A DNA stretch of 64,000 nt from Chryseobacterium geocarposphaerae (lineage in GTDB: Bacteria; Bacteroidota; Bacteroidia; Flavobacteriales; Weeksellaceae): positions 558,001 to 622,000 of the forward strand of contig NZ_PGFD01000001.1 of assembly GCF_002797535.1 (NCBI RefSeq). The letters are read 5' to 3'. Made by a program: the position numbers and the translations under genes. Shown piece after piece: positions 27,521-37,017 of this stretch (within the stretch, counting starts at the first letter, position 1; the number at the start of each line of letters is the position of its first letter). Below the pieces are notes generated by a model. That model did no database searches. It saw nothing but the letters and a program-made list of their open reading frames with translations, and had not been told where the DNA came from.

Positions 27521-28924
27521 TTAAATATTTACCGAAGGTTCACCTGAAGCAATTGTATAGGCCTCTTTTAGTACTTCCGAATAAGTAGGATGGGCATAGC
27601 AGATTGAGGCCATATCTTTTGCCGTAATTTCAAATTCCAAACCGGTAACTGCTTGGGCTATTAAATCGGCAGCTCTTGCACCTATTATATGCACTCCTAA
27701 AAGTTCTCCATATTTAGGATCAGAAAGTACTTTTACAAAACCATCCGTTTCCATTCCTGCTCTGGCTCTGGCATTCACTGCGAACGGAAATTTACCGACA
27801 TTATATTCTAATCCACGCTTTTTTAATGCTTCTTCTGTCGCTCCTATTGAAGCGACTTCTGGCCAGGTGTAAACTACTGACGGAATACGGTCATAGTCAA
27901 TATGTGATTTTTGTCCATGAATTCTTTCGACAACAAATACAGCTTCTTCTTCTGCTTTGTGGGCAAGCATAGCTCCGCCAATAACATCACCAATTGCAAA
28001 AATATTTGAGGCTGTTGTCTGGAGCAGGTCGTCCACCTTGATCGTACCATTAGCATTTAATTCTACATTGGTGTTTTCTAAGCCCAGACCGATCACATAC
28101 GGCTTTCTGCCGACAGCAACTAAAATATAATCGGCGGTAAGCTCCTGTTCGAGGCCTTGTTTATTTTTAAAATAGACTTTAGCTTTGTCACCATAGTTCT
28201 CTGCTTTGTAAACGGCTTCCTGAAGTTTTATTTCAACACCTTCTTTAGTTAAAATTTTAGCCAGAGTACTCCCTAATTCCTGATCCATATTGGCAATCAG
28301 ATTATCGGCATATTCCAAAATAGTTACCTTGGTACCGATCCTGTTGAAAATTGAAGCCATTTCTACACCTATTACACCTCCGCCAATGATTACAATACTC
28401 TCAGGTTTTTTGTTCATAGCCAGCGCTTCTGTAGAAGTAATGATTCTTTTTTTATCGATGGTAACTCCCGGAATGGTTGCTGGTTTTGATCCTGTAGCAA
28501 TAATAAACTTCTTTGATTTTATAACGGTTTCTGTTTGATCAGCATGTGAGATTTTTAAAGATTCATTGTTAAGAAAGGAACCGGAGCCTTGTAAAACTTT
28601 AATCTTATTCTTTCTCATCAAAAAATCCAGGCCTTGTGTATTTTTAGTTACCACTTCAGATTTGCGCTTGAAGACCTGTTCAAAATTGAGCCGGATATCT
28701 GAAAATTCTATACCATGATTTTGAAAAGTTTTTACAGCATCTGCATAATGATGAGTACTGTCCAATAGTGCTTTGGTAGGGATACATCCTACGTTGGTAC
28801 AGGTGCCGCCCAAGGTACTGTATTTTTCGACTATAGCCGTTTTATATCCCAGTTGAGCACTTTTTATTGCTGCCACGTATCCTCCCGGACCTGATCCGAT
28901 AATGGTAATATCAAATTCTTCCAT
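27521..28924 (-). CDS. lpdA: Dihydrolipoamide dehydrogenase
   Basis: The 467-aa FAD enzyme has the GSGPGGYVAAI nucleotide motif (10-20), the redox disulfide Cys42/Cys47 in GGTCTNVGCIPTKAL, a central NAD domain (GGGVIGVEMAS) and the C-terminal HPTYSE proton-relay motif. The usual partners (2-oxo acid dehydrogenase E1/E2 or glycine cleavage genes) are absent here, so it is an extra, stand-alone copy or serves another disulfide or detoxification role. Two TetR-type palindromes bracket its likely promoter. Confidence 0.92.
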   Translation of the reverse strand: MEEFDITIIGSGPGGYVAAIKSAQLGYKTAIVEKYSTLGGTCTNVGCIPTKALLDSTHHYADAVKTFQNHGIEFSDIRLNFEQVFKRKSEVVTKNTQGLDFLMRKNKIKVLQGSGSFLNNESLKISHADQTETVIKSKKFIIATGSKPATIPGVTIDKKRIITSTEALAMNKKPESIVIIGGGVIGVEMASIFNRIGTKVTILEYADNLIANMDQELGSTLAKILTKEGVEIKLQEAVYKAENYGDKAKVYFKNKQGLEQELTADYILVAVGRKPYVIGLGLENTNVELNANGTIKVDDLLQTTASNIFAIGDVIGGAMLAHKAEEEAVFVVERIHGQKSHIDYDRIPSVVYTWPEVASIGATEEALKKRGLEYNVGKFPFAVNARARAGMETDGFVKVLSDPKYGELLGVHIIGARAADLIAQAVTGLEFEITAKDMASICYAHPTYSEVLKEAYTIASGEPSVNI

Positions 28925-28962
28925 TTTTTATTCTTTTCTTTTTAATATTATTAATAAAATAA

Positions 28963-29015
28963 ACCGATCGGTCTAATCTATAGCAAAATTAAATAAAAAA
29001 ATAAAACGATCGGTC
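28963..29015 (-). promoter_or_regulatory. lpdA promoter with two TetR-type palindromes
   Basis: Minus-strand TAATTTTG (28984-28991) matches the TAnnTTTG -7 box. It lies between a perfect ACCGATCGGT palindrome (28963-28972) and a near copy AACGATCGGT (29005-29014). The two centres are 42 bp apart, four helical turns, so two dimers would sit on one face of the DNA. The sequence type is that used by TetR-family repressors. No tetR gene is in the window. Confidence 0.6.
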
Positions 29016-29178
29016 TTTTTTTTAATTAGATTTTATTTGAATTATAAATAGAAGAGAATATCCAATAATATTGAACTGGTATGTCGTAAAATGTTATAAA
29101 GTGTATCAGGCAATCTCTCCTAAAGACAAAGTTATGTCTTGCAAAGAAGAGAAAGCTAGCGTTATAGTATCAGTAGTA

Positions 29179-29655
29179 TTAATTTTCATTCAGGTTCCGG
29201 ATCTGTTTATTGGAGAATTCAATAGCAGCTTTTAAGTATTTCTCTACCGTTGCAAGTTCCGTTTCAGTAAAGTCATTATACAGCTGTTTAAGATCCTCCT
29301 GCATCGTCATAAAAGCTGGTCCGATACGTTTGAATGCTTCTTCTTGGTCCAGGACTACTAAAACTTTTCTTCTGTCATCAGTTTGACGCTCACGTTTCAC
29401 CAATTTGCTTTTTTCAAGTCTGTCAATCATTGCGGTTACCGCTCCCGTAGTAATGCCACTTAATTCAGCAAGCTGTCCGGCAGTCATAGAACCGTGTTGA
29501 AGAAGTAAGTCTATATATTTATGATCTGTACCGACAAGGCCGGCCTTTTGTGCAATTGCCTGATGCATGAGTACTGTAACCGTAGAGAATTCTCTGGTCA
29601 GGTTGTTAATAGTTGTCAGATGCTCAATTTGTTCTGTTTTTTTTTTGCTGTTCAT
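29179..29655 (-). CDS. MarR-family transcriptional regulator
   Basis: A 158-aa winged-helix protein. The recognition helix region MTAGQLAELSGITTGAVTAMIDRLEKSKLVKRERQTDDRR includes the wing arginine typical of MarR proteins. It is divergent from the membrane protein/monooxygenase pair, with a small palindrome in the shared 105-bp gap, so it probably controls those genes and itself. Confidence 0.88.
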   Translation of the reverse strand: MNSKKKTEQIEHLTTINNLTREFSTVTVLMHQAIAQKAGLVGTDHKYIDLLLQHGSMTAGQLAELSGITTGAVTAMIDRLEKSKLVKRERQTDDRRKVLVVLDQEEAFKRIGPAFMTMQEDLKQLYNDFTETELATVEKYLKAAIEFSNKQIRNLNEN

Positions 29656-29673
29656 AAAAATAATTTATCTTTG
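29645..29673 (+). promoter_or_regulatory. Candidate promoter of the membrane protein/monooxygenase operon
   Basis: TTG (29645-29647), an 18-bp spacer and TATCTTTG (29666-29673), an exact TAnnTTTG. It overlaps the marR start codon on the other strand. The leader to the ATG at 29761 would be about 80 nt. Confidence 0.4.
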
Positions 29674-29705
29674 TCATTAAGATATTTAATGATGTTAATA
29701 ATTTG

Positions 29706-29718
29706 CTTTACGGTAAAG
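29706..29718. promoter_or_regulatory. Candidate MarR operator
   Basis: A perfect 13-bp palindrome CTTTAC-G-GTAAAG lies in the marR/monooxygenase gap. It overlaps a minus-strand TATCTTTA that could be the marR -7 box, so binding would block marR and the plus-strand transcript. Confidence 0.45.
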
Positions 29719-29760
29719 ATACTTAAATACTCTATTATATAAAACCAAAAATATTAATAA

Positions 29761-30276
29761 ATGGAAATGACCAATACAACTTCACGAGCAGATAATTGGC
29801 TATATATCGCTACTGCACTTTATTTTGTAATGAACGGAGCGCAATTGTGGGAAACTGCAATTATGGTTCCTGCATGGACGGCGGGACCACCTGCATCCTT
29901 ATTTTTCTTTAAGACCGCTTATGGCTTAGATTTCAAGCTTTTTTGGATAATAGTTCATTCTATTCATGAGATCTTTCTGCTATTAGCTCTTTTTTTTAAT
30001 TGGCGTTTCAAACAGAGACGAAACGCTATGTTATTTTTATTGCTTATCCATATAGGTTTAAGAGTCTGGACTTTACAGTATTTCGCACCTACTTTGATGT
30101 CATTTATGGCCATGAAAGTCAGACCGGTTGTAGATCCCGGCTTATTGAAAGAAGCAATAGCTTGGAAAAACTTTAATTATGTACGTGTTGGGTTATATAT
30201 ATTGGTAAATATAGGTTATGTATATATTTCAAAACTTAAAACGGATGATGGATCTAAAAAAATGTATCATGAATAA
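29761..30276 (+). CDS. Uncharacterised four-helix membrane protein
   Basis: A 171-aa hydrophobic protein with about four predicted membrane segments (roughly 14-33, 60-80, 93-112, 145-165). I recognise no named family. It overlaps the monooxygenase gene by 8 nt and faces a MarR regulator, so a role linked to the oxidised small molecule (for example efflux or membrane docking) is possible but not shown by sequence. Confidence 0.7.
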   Translation: MEMTNTTSRADNWLYIATALYFVMNGAQLWETAIMVPAWTAGPPASLFFFKTAYGLDFKLFWIIVHSIHEIFLLLALFFNWRFKQRRNAMLFLLLIHIGLRVWTLQYFAPTLMSFMAMKVRPVVDPGLLKEAIAWKNFNYVRVGLYILVNIGYVYISKLKTDDGSKKMYHE

Positions 30277-31456
30277 TAAGAAAGTAATGATTGTTGGAGC
30301 CGGAATTGCCGGTCCGGCATTAGCAATTGAACTGCTTAAAAAAGGAGCTTGGGTAACAATTATTGAAGCCCGTTCCAGGGAAGAAATGACAGAGGGGCTG
30401 TTCTTAGGAATATCACCAAATGGATTGAATGTCCTTGCTAATCTTATTGATATTTCCAGGATCTATGATGAATATGTTCCCGGAACACTTCGTTTTTACA
30501 ATTCGAAAGCAAAACAGATTGCCGAATTGGATGCTTCCTATCAAAACGATGCTTATGGAATAGCCAGTATCCAGGTGAAGAGATCGGCAATAAGTAATTT
30601 ATTACATGAAATGCTAATTGAATTAGGATGTTTTGTAGAATATGAGTGTAAATTAGAGTCTATTGAGTATTTTGGAGAAAAGATAAATATAAAAACCAGT
30701 AAAGAAAACTATCAGGGTTATGATTATCTGATAGGTGCAGATGGTATTCATTCAAAATGCAGAAAACTGCTCTTTCCGGATTCACCGCAACCCAACTACA
30801 CAAAAATGCTATCTACAGGAGCAGTTGTAAAAATTCCCAATCAGGCAACACCTTCAGAAGCTATAAAAATGATGTTTGGCAAACAGGCGTTTTTCGGGTT
30901 TTCAACGACCAATACGGGAGAAACATGGTGGTTTAACAATTATGATGCTGAACAGGAGCCACATCGCCCGGTTTCGGATGACGAGTCTCAACAACTCAAA
31001 ATAAAAAAAGATCTTTTGGAGCTGCATGCTCAAGATCACAGAAAAATCAGTGAGATTATTACGGCAAGTAATGATTTATTTGCTTATCCTATCTTTGATA
31101 TGCCTGTGCTGGAAAGATGGTACGCCGGAAGAGTTTGCTTAATAGGGGATGCTGCCCATGCTATTTCACCACATACCGGACAGGGAGCTTCATTGGCTCT
31201 GGAAGATGGTGCGGTGTTGGCAAAGTGCTTAATCAAATATGATGATCCTGAACTTGCTTTTTCCCGATTTCAGCAATTAAGATCCGGCAGAGTAGCAAAA
31301 ATTATTGCGCAGGCAAGAAAAATCGGTAAGGCAAAATCAAAGCCTAATTGGGTAATCAATTTATTCAGAGACAGTATGTTAAAATATTTTATTAATATGG
31401 AAAAGAAGAAGATGCACTGGGTATACGGTTATGATGTAAACAAATTGGATATATAA
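30269..31456 (+). CDS. FAD-dependent monooxygenase (PHBH fold)
   Basis: The 395-aa protein has the GAGIAG dinucleotide motif (10-15) after a short strand and the second FAD motif GDAAHAISPHTGQGASLALEDG, so it belongs to the aromatic hydroxylase superfamily that includes Tet(X) and zeaxanthin epoxidase-like enzymes. The substrate is unknown. The ATG at 30269 is chosen because it directly precedes the Rossmann strand and overlaps the previous stop by 8 nt; the frame extends upstream to 30218. Control by the adjacent MarR suggests a phenolic or drug-like inducer. Confidence 0.82.
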   Translation: MNNKKVMIVGAGIAGPALAIELLKKGAWVTIIEARSREEMTEGLFLGISPNGLNVLANLIDISRIYDEYVPGTLRFYNSKAKQIAELDASYQNDAYGIASIQVKRSAISNLLHEMLIELGCFVEYECKLESIEYFGEKINIKTSKENYQGYDYLIGADGIHSKCRKLLFPDSPQPNYTKMLSTGAVVKIPNQATPSEAIKMMFGKQAFFGFSTTNTGETWWFNNYDAEQEPHRPVSDDESQQLKIKKDLLELHAQDHRKISEIITASNDLFAYPIFDMPVLERWYAGRVCLIGDAAHAISPHTGQGASLALEDGAVLAKCLIKYDDPELAFSRFQQLRSGRVAKIIAQARKIGKAKSKPNWVINLFRDSMLKYFINMEKKKMHWVYGYDVNKLDI

Positions 31457-31698
31457 TATTTGTTTTGTAGAAATAGAATAGAAGGATTTCATCTATTTAA
31501 ATCAAATTTCTTAGCCGTTAAAAGATTGTGAATGTTTGAAAATATAAGAATGTATGAAAAACTTTATCATCTCATAAATCTGTGTAATTTTATGAAAAAA
31601 TTTCATTACATCTGAAATTTCTATATTATGAAAAATCAGGATTTTAAATTGCATAATGAAAAATAGCATCCATTTACTTGACGAATATATAGTAATTC

Positions 31699-32823
31699 AT
31701 GAAAAAGGAAAATAAACTGAAAGAACTTGCACGTATTTTCCTAAAGTTAGGGATTACGGCTTTTGGAGGACCTGCTGCTCATATTGCCATGATGAGGCAG
31801 GAAGTCGTAATAAAGCGTCAATGGATGACCGAGGAACATTTTCTGGATATGATAGGAGCAACCAATTTAATACCCGGACCTAACAGTACAGAGATGGCAA
31901 TCCATATCGGGCAAGACAGAGCTGGCTGGAAAGGACTTATTGTAGCGGGATTATGCTTTATAGGTCCCGCAGTTCTCATTACTTTATTTTTTGCATGGCT
32001 GTATAAAGAATATGGACAGCTTCCGGAAGTTCAGCCTTTTATTTATGGGATAAAACCTGCGATTATATCGGTTATTTTAGCAGCCATTTATCCTTTGGGC
32101 AAGAAATCACTGAAAACATTACGGCTCTGGTTTGTTGGTATAAGTGTGCTGATTTTATCTTTATTGGGGATCAATGAAATTTTTCTCTTATTTGGAGCAG
32201 GTCTGTTAGCTGTATTATTGTATCTTATCAATAAGCGGAGTGAAGTTCATTCCTTTATTCCGGCGGTATTATTACAAATTCCGGATTCCGGTTTTCTATC
32301 ATCTAAAAATTTTCATCTTTTTCTGGTTTTCCTTAAAATTGGTGCTATTCTGTACGGAAGCGGCTACGTTTTGTTTGCTTTTTTAGATGCTGAATTGGTA
32401 TCAACAGGTTTGCTAACACGCCAACAACTGATAGATGCTATTGCAGTAGGACAATTTACACCAGGTCCGGTCTTTTCTTCAGTTACTTTTATAGGCTTTC
32501 AAATTAACGGTTTTTCAGGCGCTGTATTTTCCACCATTGCTATTTTCCTGCCTTCATTTGTATTCGTGGCAATACTTCATCCGTTGATGAAACGAGTCCG
32601 CAATTCAAAAATTTTATCCACATTTTTAGATGCAGTAAATGTTGCTTCAGTAGCTATTATTGTAGCTGTGTGCTATGAAATGGCAAAAGACAGCGTTGCG
32701 GATTGGCGTACTATAGCCATTGCAGTTATCAGTCTGATTTTTGTCTTCAGGTTTACCAAAGTTAACAGTGCTTTTGTGGTGTTAGGAGGAGCTTTATTAG
32801 GTTTTCTGCTATTCAGAATTTGA
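31699..32823 (+). CDS. chrA: Chromate transporter, two-domain type
   Basis: The 374-aa membrane protein contains two homologous CHR domains. The first has TAFGGPAAHIAMM and NLIPGPNSTEMA, the second YGSGYVLFAF and GQFTPGPVFSS, matching the long bidomain ChrA form. It is predicted to export chromate; natural roles in sulfate-like anion movement are also possible. It stands alone after a 242-bp gap. Confidence 0.88.
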   Translation: MKKENKLKELARIFLKLGITAFGGPAAHIAMMRQEVVIKRQWMTEEHFLDMIGATNLIPGPNSTEMAIHIGQDRAGWKGLIVAGLCFIGPAVLITLFFAWLYKEYGQLPEVQPFIYGIKPAIISVILAAIYPLGKKSLKTLRLWFVGISVLILSLLGINEIFLLFGAGLLAVLLYLINKRSEVHSFIPAVLLQIPDSGFLSSKNFHLFLVFLKIGAILYGSGYVLFAFLDAELVSTGLLTRQQLIDAIAVGQFTPGPVFSSVTFIGFQINGFSGAVFSTIAIFLPSFVFVAILHPLMKRVRNSKILSTFLDAVNVASVAIIVAVCYEMAKDSVADWRTIAIAVISLIFVFRFTKVNSAFVVLGGALLGFLLFRI

Positions 32824-33379
32824 AACCTGAAAGAATCTAAAAATTTTCTTACAGCTGTCTTTTTTATCAAAATAAGACTAGGTTAAAATATGGACCTAAC
32901 AAATCATAAAATTCATTAAAATATCATAGAGAGTAATTTTTTGAAATTTTAGTGAAACTGAAATATATTAATATTTTTTAAAACTTGCTATGGTGAACTA
33001 ATTAAAATAATTTGTATTTTTATAAGACCAACCAAATATTAATAAGCATTTATATGAAAATTTACTTTGTTTTAAATCCCGTTTTTCATTCTCATACTGG
33101 CTAAGAACAGTATATAAACAATCAACAGCAATTGGAAGATTCTGCCAGAGAAAAGTTAGCTCAAATTTGAACATAGAATACTAGTACTGGGATTATCCCT
33201 CTGTAGAGTGTTATGCAATTAAGAGTTTCAGATTAAAATTCTTTCGTTCAATTTTCAGAGTATAGCAAACATTATTTTAATGCTATAAATAGTGGTATAG
33301 GGAAAATGGTAATGTAGTGTATTTCTTCGTCCTTGTTGATGTTATAATTTATTTCTGGATTAAATTTGGATAAGATGTT
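32824..33379. other. Intergenic region with a decayed reading frame
   Basis: About 556 bp without an intact gene. From the ATG at 33054 one frame gives MKIYFVLNPVFHSHTG, a stop, then more protein-like stretches (for example NNQQQLEDSAREKLAQI) broken by further stops up to about 33315. This looks like a heavily decayed gene, but the family is not recognisable. A candidate promoter for the export operon sits at the right end. Confidence 0.35.
33336..33368 (+). promoter_or_regulatory. Candidate promoter of the TolC/HlyD/permease operon
   Basis: TTG (33336-33338), a 22-bp spacer and TAAATTTG (33361-33368), an exact TAnnTTTG. The start codon lies only 11 bp further on, so the leader would be very short. 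Confidence 0.35.
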
Positions 33380-34825
33380 ATGTACATACAAATTATACGA
33401 TTTAAAAAAATAATACCGATATGTTTTGTGCTGTTTTCTGCAAATATCTTTTGCCAGAGTGTTAGTCTTCAGCAATGTATCAATAATGCAATAAAAAATA
33501 ATTCTGCAATAAAGCTGGCAGAGCAATCTTTGGAAACCCGGGAAAAGCTTGTACAGTCCAATAAAAATAATAATTTACCGAAGGTAGATTTACTTGGAGG
33601 TTATAACTATATCGGAGAACCTATTAAAATTAATCTTCAGCAGGTAAAAGGCGGAATCGTAGAGGGATCGGCACAACAGAGCGTATCTTCTGCCAATTCC
33701 GTTTATCAGGAGATTACGGGAAACGCTCTTCCCCAAAGTGTTCAGGATGTTATTTACCAGACTTCCAAAGATATTATTAATGCGGTATATCCCAATTACA
33801 ACCCAGCGATTGCAAAACAAAGCTATTTTTTAGCCGGTGTTTTCGTAAGGCAGCCTATTTATCTTGGTGGTAAGCTGAATGCTTCACAAAAACTTTCGGA
33901 ACAGCAGGTGGAAAGTGGAAAAGCCAATCTGAAATCTTCAAAAGATCTTATAACTTATAATATAACATTACAATATATTCAGATCATGTATCTCAATTCA
34001 ATGATTGAGAAACAGCAGAAAAGTGTGGCATCTCTTCATCAGAACGAAAAATATGCTGAAAATCTTTTGAAATCAGAAATTATCCCGCCTTATCAGAAAA
34101 ATTGGGCAGATATTGCTAAAAAACAAGGAGAAACCAATCTTAAAAACCTGAATCTTGAAAAAGAAAATGCGTTGCTTGCCCTTAAAGATTTAATGGGAGT
34201 TTCACTAGACGAACCCTTGGAAATTACTGAGAAGCTAACCGAAAACACGGAACTTCCGACATTTTCCAATTCAGAAAATAATGCAGATATCAAGCTCCTT
34301 CAAAGCAAAAAAACAGAAGCAGAAACAGGTCTTATGATTACCAAATCTCTTTCGAAGCCGAATATTTTTGCCATTGGGAACTATCAGTTTTTCAGAAAGG
34401 ACCTTCCTTTGATTACACCTCCCTGGCTGGTCGGGATAGAAATGCAATGGACACTCTTTGATCCCGAAAGGAGATCCAGAAATCAGGCGTCGGAATCTGT
34501 TATAAAAGAAGCTGATATATTAATAGATCAGAAACAGAAAGCTGTAAATCTTGCGACCAGAATAACACAAAATAAGCTTATCAGTCTGAAAGAACAGAGT
34601 GAGACTTTTGATGAATCAAGGAAACAGTCTTATATAACTACTGAAATGGTAAGAAAACGATTGGAAAACAGTCTTGCTTCTGTGAAGGATGTTAATGATG
34701 TACTTCAATTGCATTATGAAACCGAAAAGCTGTATTACACTTCGCTAGTTGCTTATCAGACGGCATTAGCAACCTATTTTTTTATTAACGGAACCCCTGA
34801 AAACATGATCAATTATATTCCATAA
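33380..34825 (+). CDS. TolC-family outer membrane efflux protein
   Basis: The 481-aa protein has a signal peptide (cleavage near CQS, about residues 24-26) and two outer-membrane-efflux repeats with long amphipathic helices, such as SLQQCINNAIKNNSAIKLAEQSL near the start. It would form the outer-membrane channel of a tripartite exporter. It is the first gene of a four-gene operon. Confidence 0.9.
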   Translation: MYIQIIRFKKIIPICFVLFSANIFCQSVSLQQCINNAIKNNSAIKLAEQSLETREKLVQSNKNNNLPKVDLLGGYNYIGEPIKINLQQVKGGIVEGSAQQSVSSANSVYQEITGNALPQSVQDVIYQTSKDIINAVYPNYNPAIAKQSYFLAGVFVRQPIYLGGKLNASQKLSEQQVESGKANLKSSKDLITYNITLQYIQIMYLNSMIEKQQKSVASLHQNEKYAENLLKSEIIPPYQKNWADIAKKQGETNLKNLNLEKENALLALKDLMGVSLDEPLEITEKLTENTELPTFSNSENNADIKLLQSKKTEAETGLMITKSLSKPNIFAIGNYQFFRKDLPLITPPWLVGIEMQWTLFDPERRSRNQASESVIKEADILIDQKQKAVNLATRITQNKLISLKEQSETFDESRKQSYITTEMVRKRLENSLASVKDVNDVLQLHYETEKLYYTSLVAYQTALATYFFINGTPENMINYIP

Positions 34826-34837
34826 AATCAGAACAAG

Positions 34838-35833
34838 ATGAAGAACTTTATAAAAAATTACTGGGCGGTTTTTATTCCTTTGATTGTTTTGGCTGTTGCG
34901 GTTATATACCTTCTTAGAAATACATCTTCACAGGTCGATAAGGATGCCGTTATAGGGATGGTTGATGCGGAATTTGTGGATGTATCTGCATCTTTACCCG
35001 GAAGAGTGGTCGATTTGTTGGTAAAACAGGATGATGAGGTAAAAGAAGGACAGATTGTTGCCCAAATGAAAACTTCAGAGATAGAAACCATTCAGTCGCA
35101 GGTTTCCGAAGCAGTAACTATTGCCCAAAATCAGCTGAATAAAGTTGATCGAGGTGTGGAGCCTGAGGTTTTGGCTTCGGCAAAGAATCTTCAACAGATT
35201 GCACAGCAGCAAATGGATTTAATGAATAAAACCTATTCGCGTTTCCAGAATCTTTATTCTGAGGGCGTGGTTTCGGGACAGGAAAGAGATATTGTTTATT
35301 TTAAATTTAAAGCGGCCCAAAAAGAGCTTGAAACGGCAAAACTGAATGTACAATTGCTTGAACGCGGAAGTAATGATGAGCTTAAAAATTCTGCAAAATC
35401 AATTCTGAATCAGGCAAAAGATGCGGAGAAACTTACCGAACAGATTAAAGATAATGCTTCTATAAAAGCTCCTGCTTCAGGAAAGATTTCCACCGTTATT
35501 TCGAATAAAGGCGAAATGGTAAATGCTGGATATCCTATGATGACCATTCAGAAGGATAATTCCTATTTTGTAAAATTCAATCTCCGCCAAAGTCAGATGA
35601 ATAAAATAGATAAAGGAACATCTGTCACAATGAAAATTCCTGGATGTACGCCGGAAGAAGTGAAGGGTGTCGTATCGGAACTGGCTCCTGCATTAGGATA
35701 TGCAGATTGGGTGCCCGAAAAACAGAACGGAGAATTTGAACTGAGAACTTTCCAGATAAAAGTAAAACCTGAAAATCTGAGTTCAATTAAAGGACTTCGT
35801 CCCGGTATGACTGCACAACTGATTTTACCATAA
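34838..35833 (+). CDS. HlyD-family membrane fusion protein
   Basis: A 331-aa periplasmic adaptor. It has one N-terminal anchor helix (about 8-27), a lipoyl-like half motif VDVSASLPGRVVDLLVKQDDEVKEGQ, a coiled coil (about 75-200), and the second half-motif IKAPASGKISTVISNKGEMV. It bridges the inner-membrane permeases and the TolC protein. It starts 12 bp behind the TolC gene. Confidence 0.9.
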   Translation: MKNFIKNYWAVFIPLIVLAVAVIYLLRNTSSQVDKDAVIGMVDAEFVDVSASLPGRVVDLLVKQDDEVKEGQIVAQMKTSEIETIQSQVSEAVTIAQNQLNKVDRGVEPEVLASAKNLQQIAQQQMDLMNKTYSRFQNLYSEGVVSGQERDIVYFKFKAAQKELETAKLNVQLLERGSNDELKNSAKSILNQAKDAEKLTEQIKDNASIKAPASGKISTVISNKGEMVNAGYPMMTIQKDNSYFVKFNLRQSQMNKIDKGTSVTMKIPGCTPEEVKGVVSELAPALGYADWVPEKQNGEFELRTFQIKVKPENLSSIKGLRPGMTAQLILP

Positions 35834-35850
35834 TATTATTTTAATTCAAT

Positions 35851-37017
35851 TTGAAAACCATTAGCCAAATCATGCTGCGAGAATGGAAACGAATTTTTTC
35901 GATTCCTAACTTTTATGTGGTTTTACTGGTGATTCCGCCAATTATTTTTCTTTTTTACGGTTTTATTTATCAGAAGCAGTTTGCTAAGGAACTTCCAATG
36001 GCAGTTTGGGATGAAGATCGCTCTTCAGTTTCCAGAATGCTTACAGATATGATGGAGCAGAATGAGTATATACATTTTACCCATACAGCTTTCAGTAATG
36101 CAGAAATCGAAAGTCTGATGAAAAAAGGTGAAATTTTTGGGGCGGTCCATTTCCCGAAAAATATGGAAGCGGATGTAAAGAAAGATCATCAATCCAATAT
36201 TACGCTGTATACGAATGGAGCCTATCTTGTCCCTGCGAAGATGATCTATAAAGGAGCTGCGGAAGTCATCATCAAAGGAGGACTTGCTGTAGTTCTTCAA
36301 AAAGCGGAAAAGCAGGGAATGCCTGCTGAAACAGCGAATACTTTGGTTCAGCCCATTAAGTTAAATACAACAACTTTATATAATCCTGATTTTAACTATC
36401 AAATGTATCTTACACCGGGTCTGATAACCGTAGGTTTGCAAATGGCATTGATCGTGGCGTCTGTTCTCATCCTGAATTTGGAGTTTAAAAGAAGTACCAT
36501 TGATGAACTCTTGAAGATTTCAACCTCTTCTTCACAGATCTTTATAGGAAAAATGTTTGCACATCTTTGCATTGCATGGATTCTTTTTTTACTGGTTGCT
36601 TTTTTGGTGTTTCCTGTTTATCATTTAGGAAAACCCGGGACCTATTTTAATTTCTTCATCATGTATACTTTGATGTCTCTTGCATGCATCGGTATAGGGA
36701 TGATGGTTTCTGCAATTTCAAACAATCTGCTTTTGGTAACGGATATTGCACTGTTTTTTACTTCCCCGGCTTTTGTATTCAGTGGGTTTACATTTCCAAG
36801 AACGGCAATGCCATGGTATGATCAGTTTTATGCAGAAATAATGCCTTACACACACTTTCTGGATGGATTTATTAAGATTTATTTTATGAAACTTCCGATA
36901 TCGTATGCAATGCCGGAAATTTATAAGCTTTTGCTGTTTATTGGAGTTACTTTTTCAATTGCGATCCTTTTTTTCCAAAATAAAGTGGATACTTATCTTA
37001 AAAATCAAAAGGTGTGA
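35851..37017 (+). CDS. ABC-2 type permease (YhhJ-like), first copy
   Basis: A 388-aa inner-membrane protein with one N-terminal helix, a periplasmic region of about 150 residues and five C-terminal helices, the ABC-2 layout. The TTG at 35851 gives an N-terminus (KTISQIMLREWKRIF) that resembles homologues; an ATG at 35872 is the alternative. It is joined to the second permease by a 4-nt overlap. Confidence 0.85.
   Translation: MKTISQIMLREWKRIFSIPNFYVVLLVIPPIIFLFYGFIYQKQFAKELPMAVWDEDRSSVSRMLTDMMEQNEYIHFTHTAFSNAEIESLMKKGEIFGAVHFPKNMEADVKKDHQSNITLYTNGAYLVPAKMIYKGAAEVIIKGGLAVVLQKAEKQGMPAETANTLVQPIKLNTTTLYNPDFNYQMYLTPGLITVGLQMALIVASVLILNLEFKRSTIDELLKISTSSSQIFIGKMFAHLCIAWILFLLVAFLVFPVYHLGKPGTYFNFFIMYTLMSLACIGIGMMVSAISNNLLLVTDIALFFTSPAFVFSGFTFPRTAMPWYDQFYAEIMPYTHFLDGFIKIYFMKLPISYAMPEIYKLLLFIGVTFSIAILFFQNKVDTYLKNQKV

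Noticed and set aside
30269..31456. Tet(X) tetracycline monooxygenase
   Set aside because: It shares only superfamily motifs; nothing in the sequence supports tetracycline as substrate.
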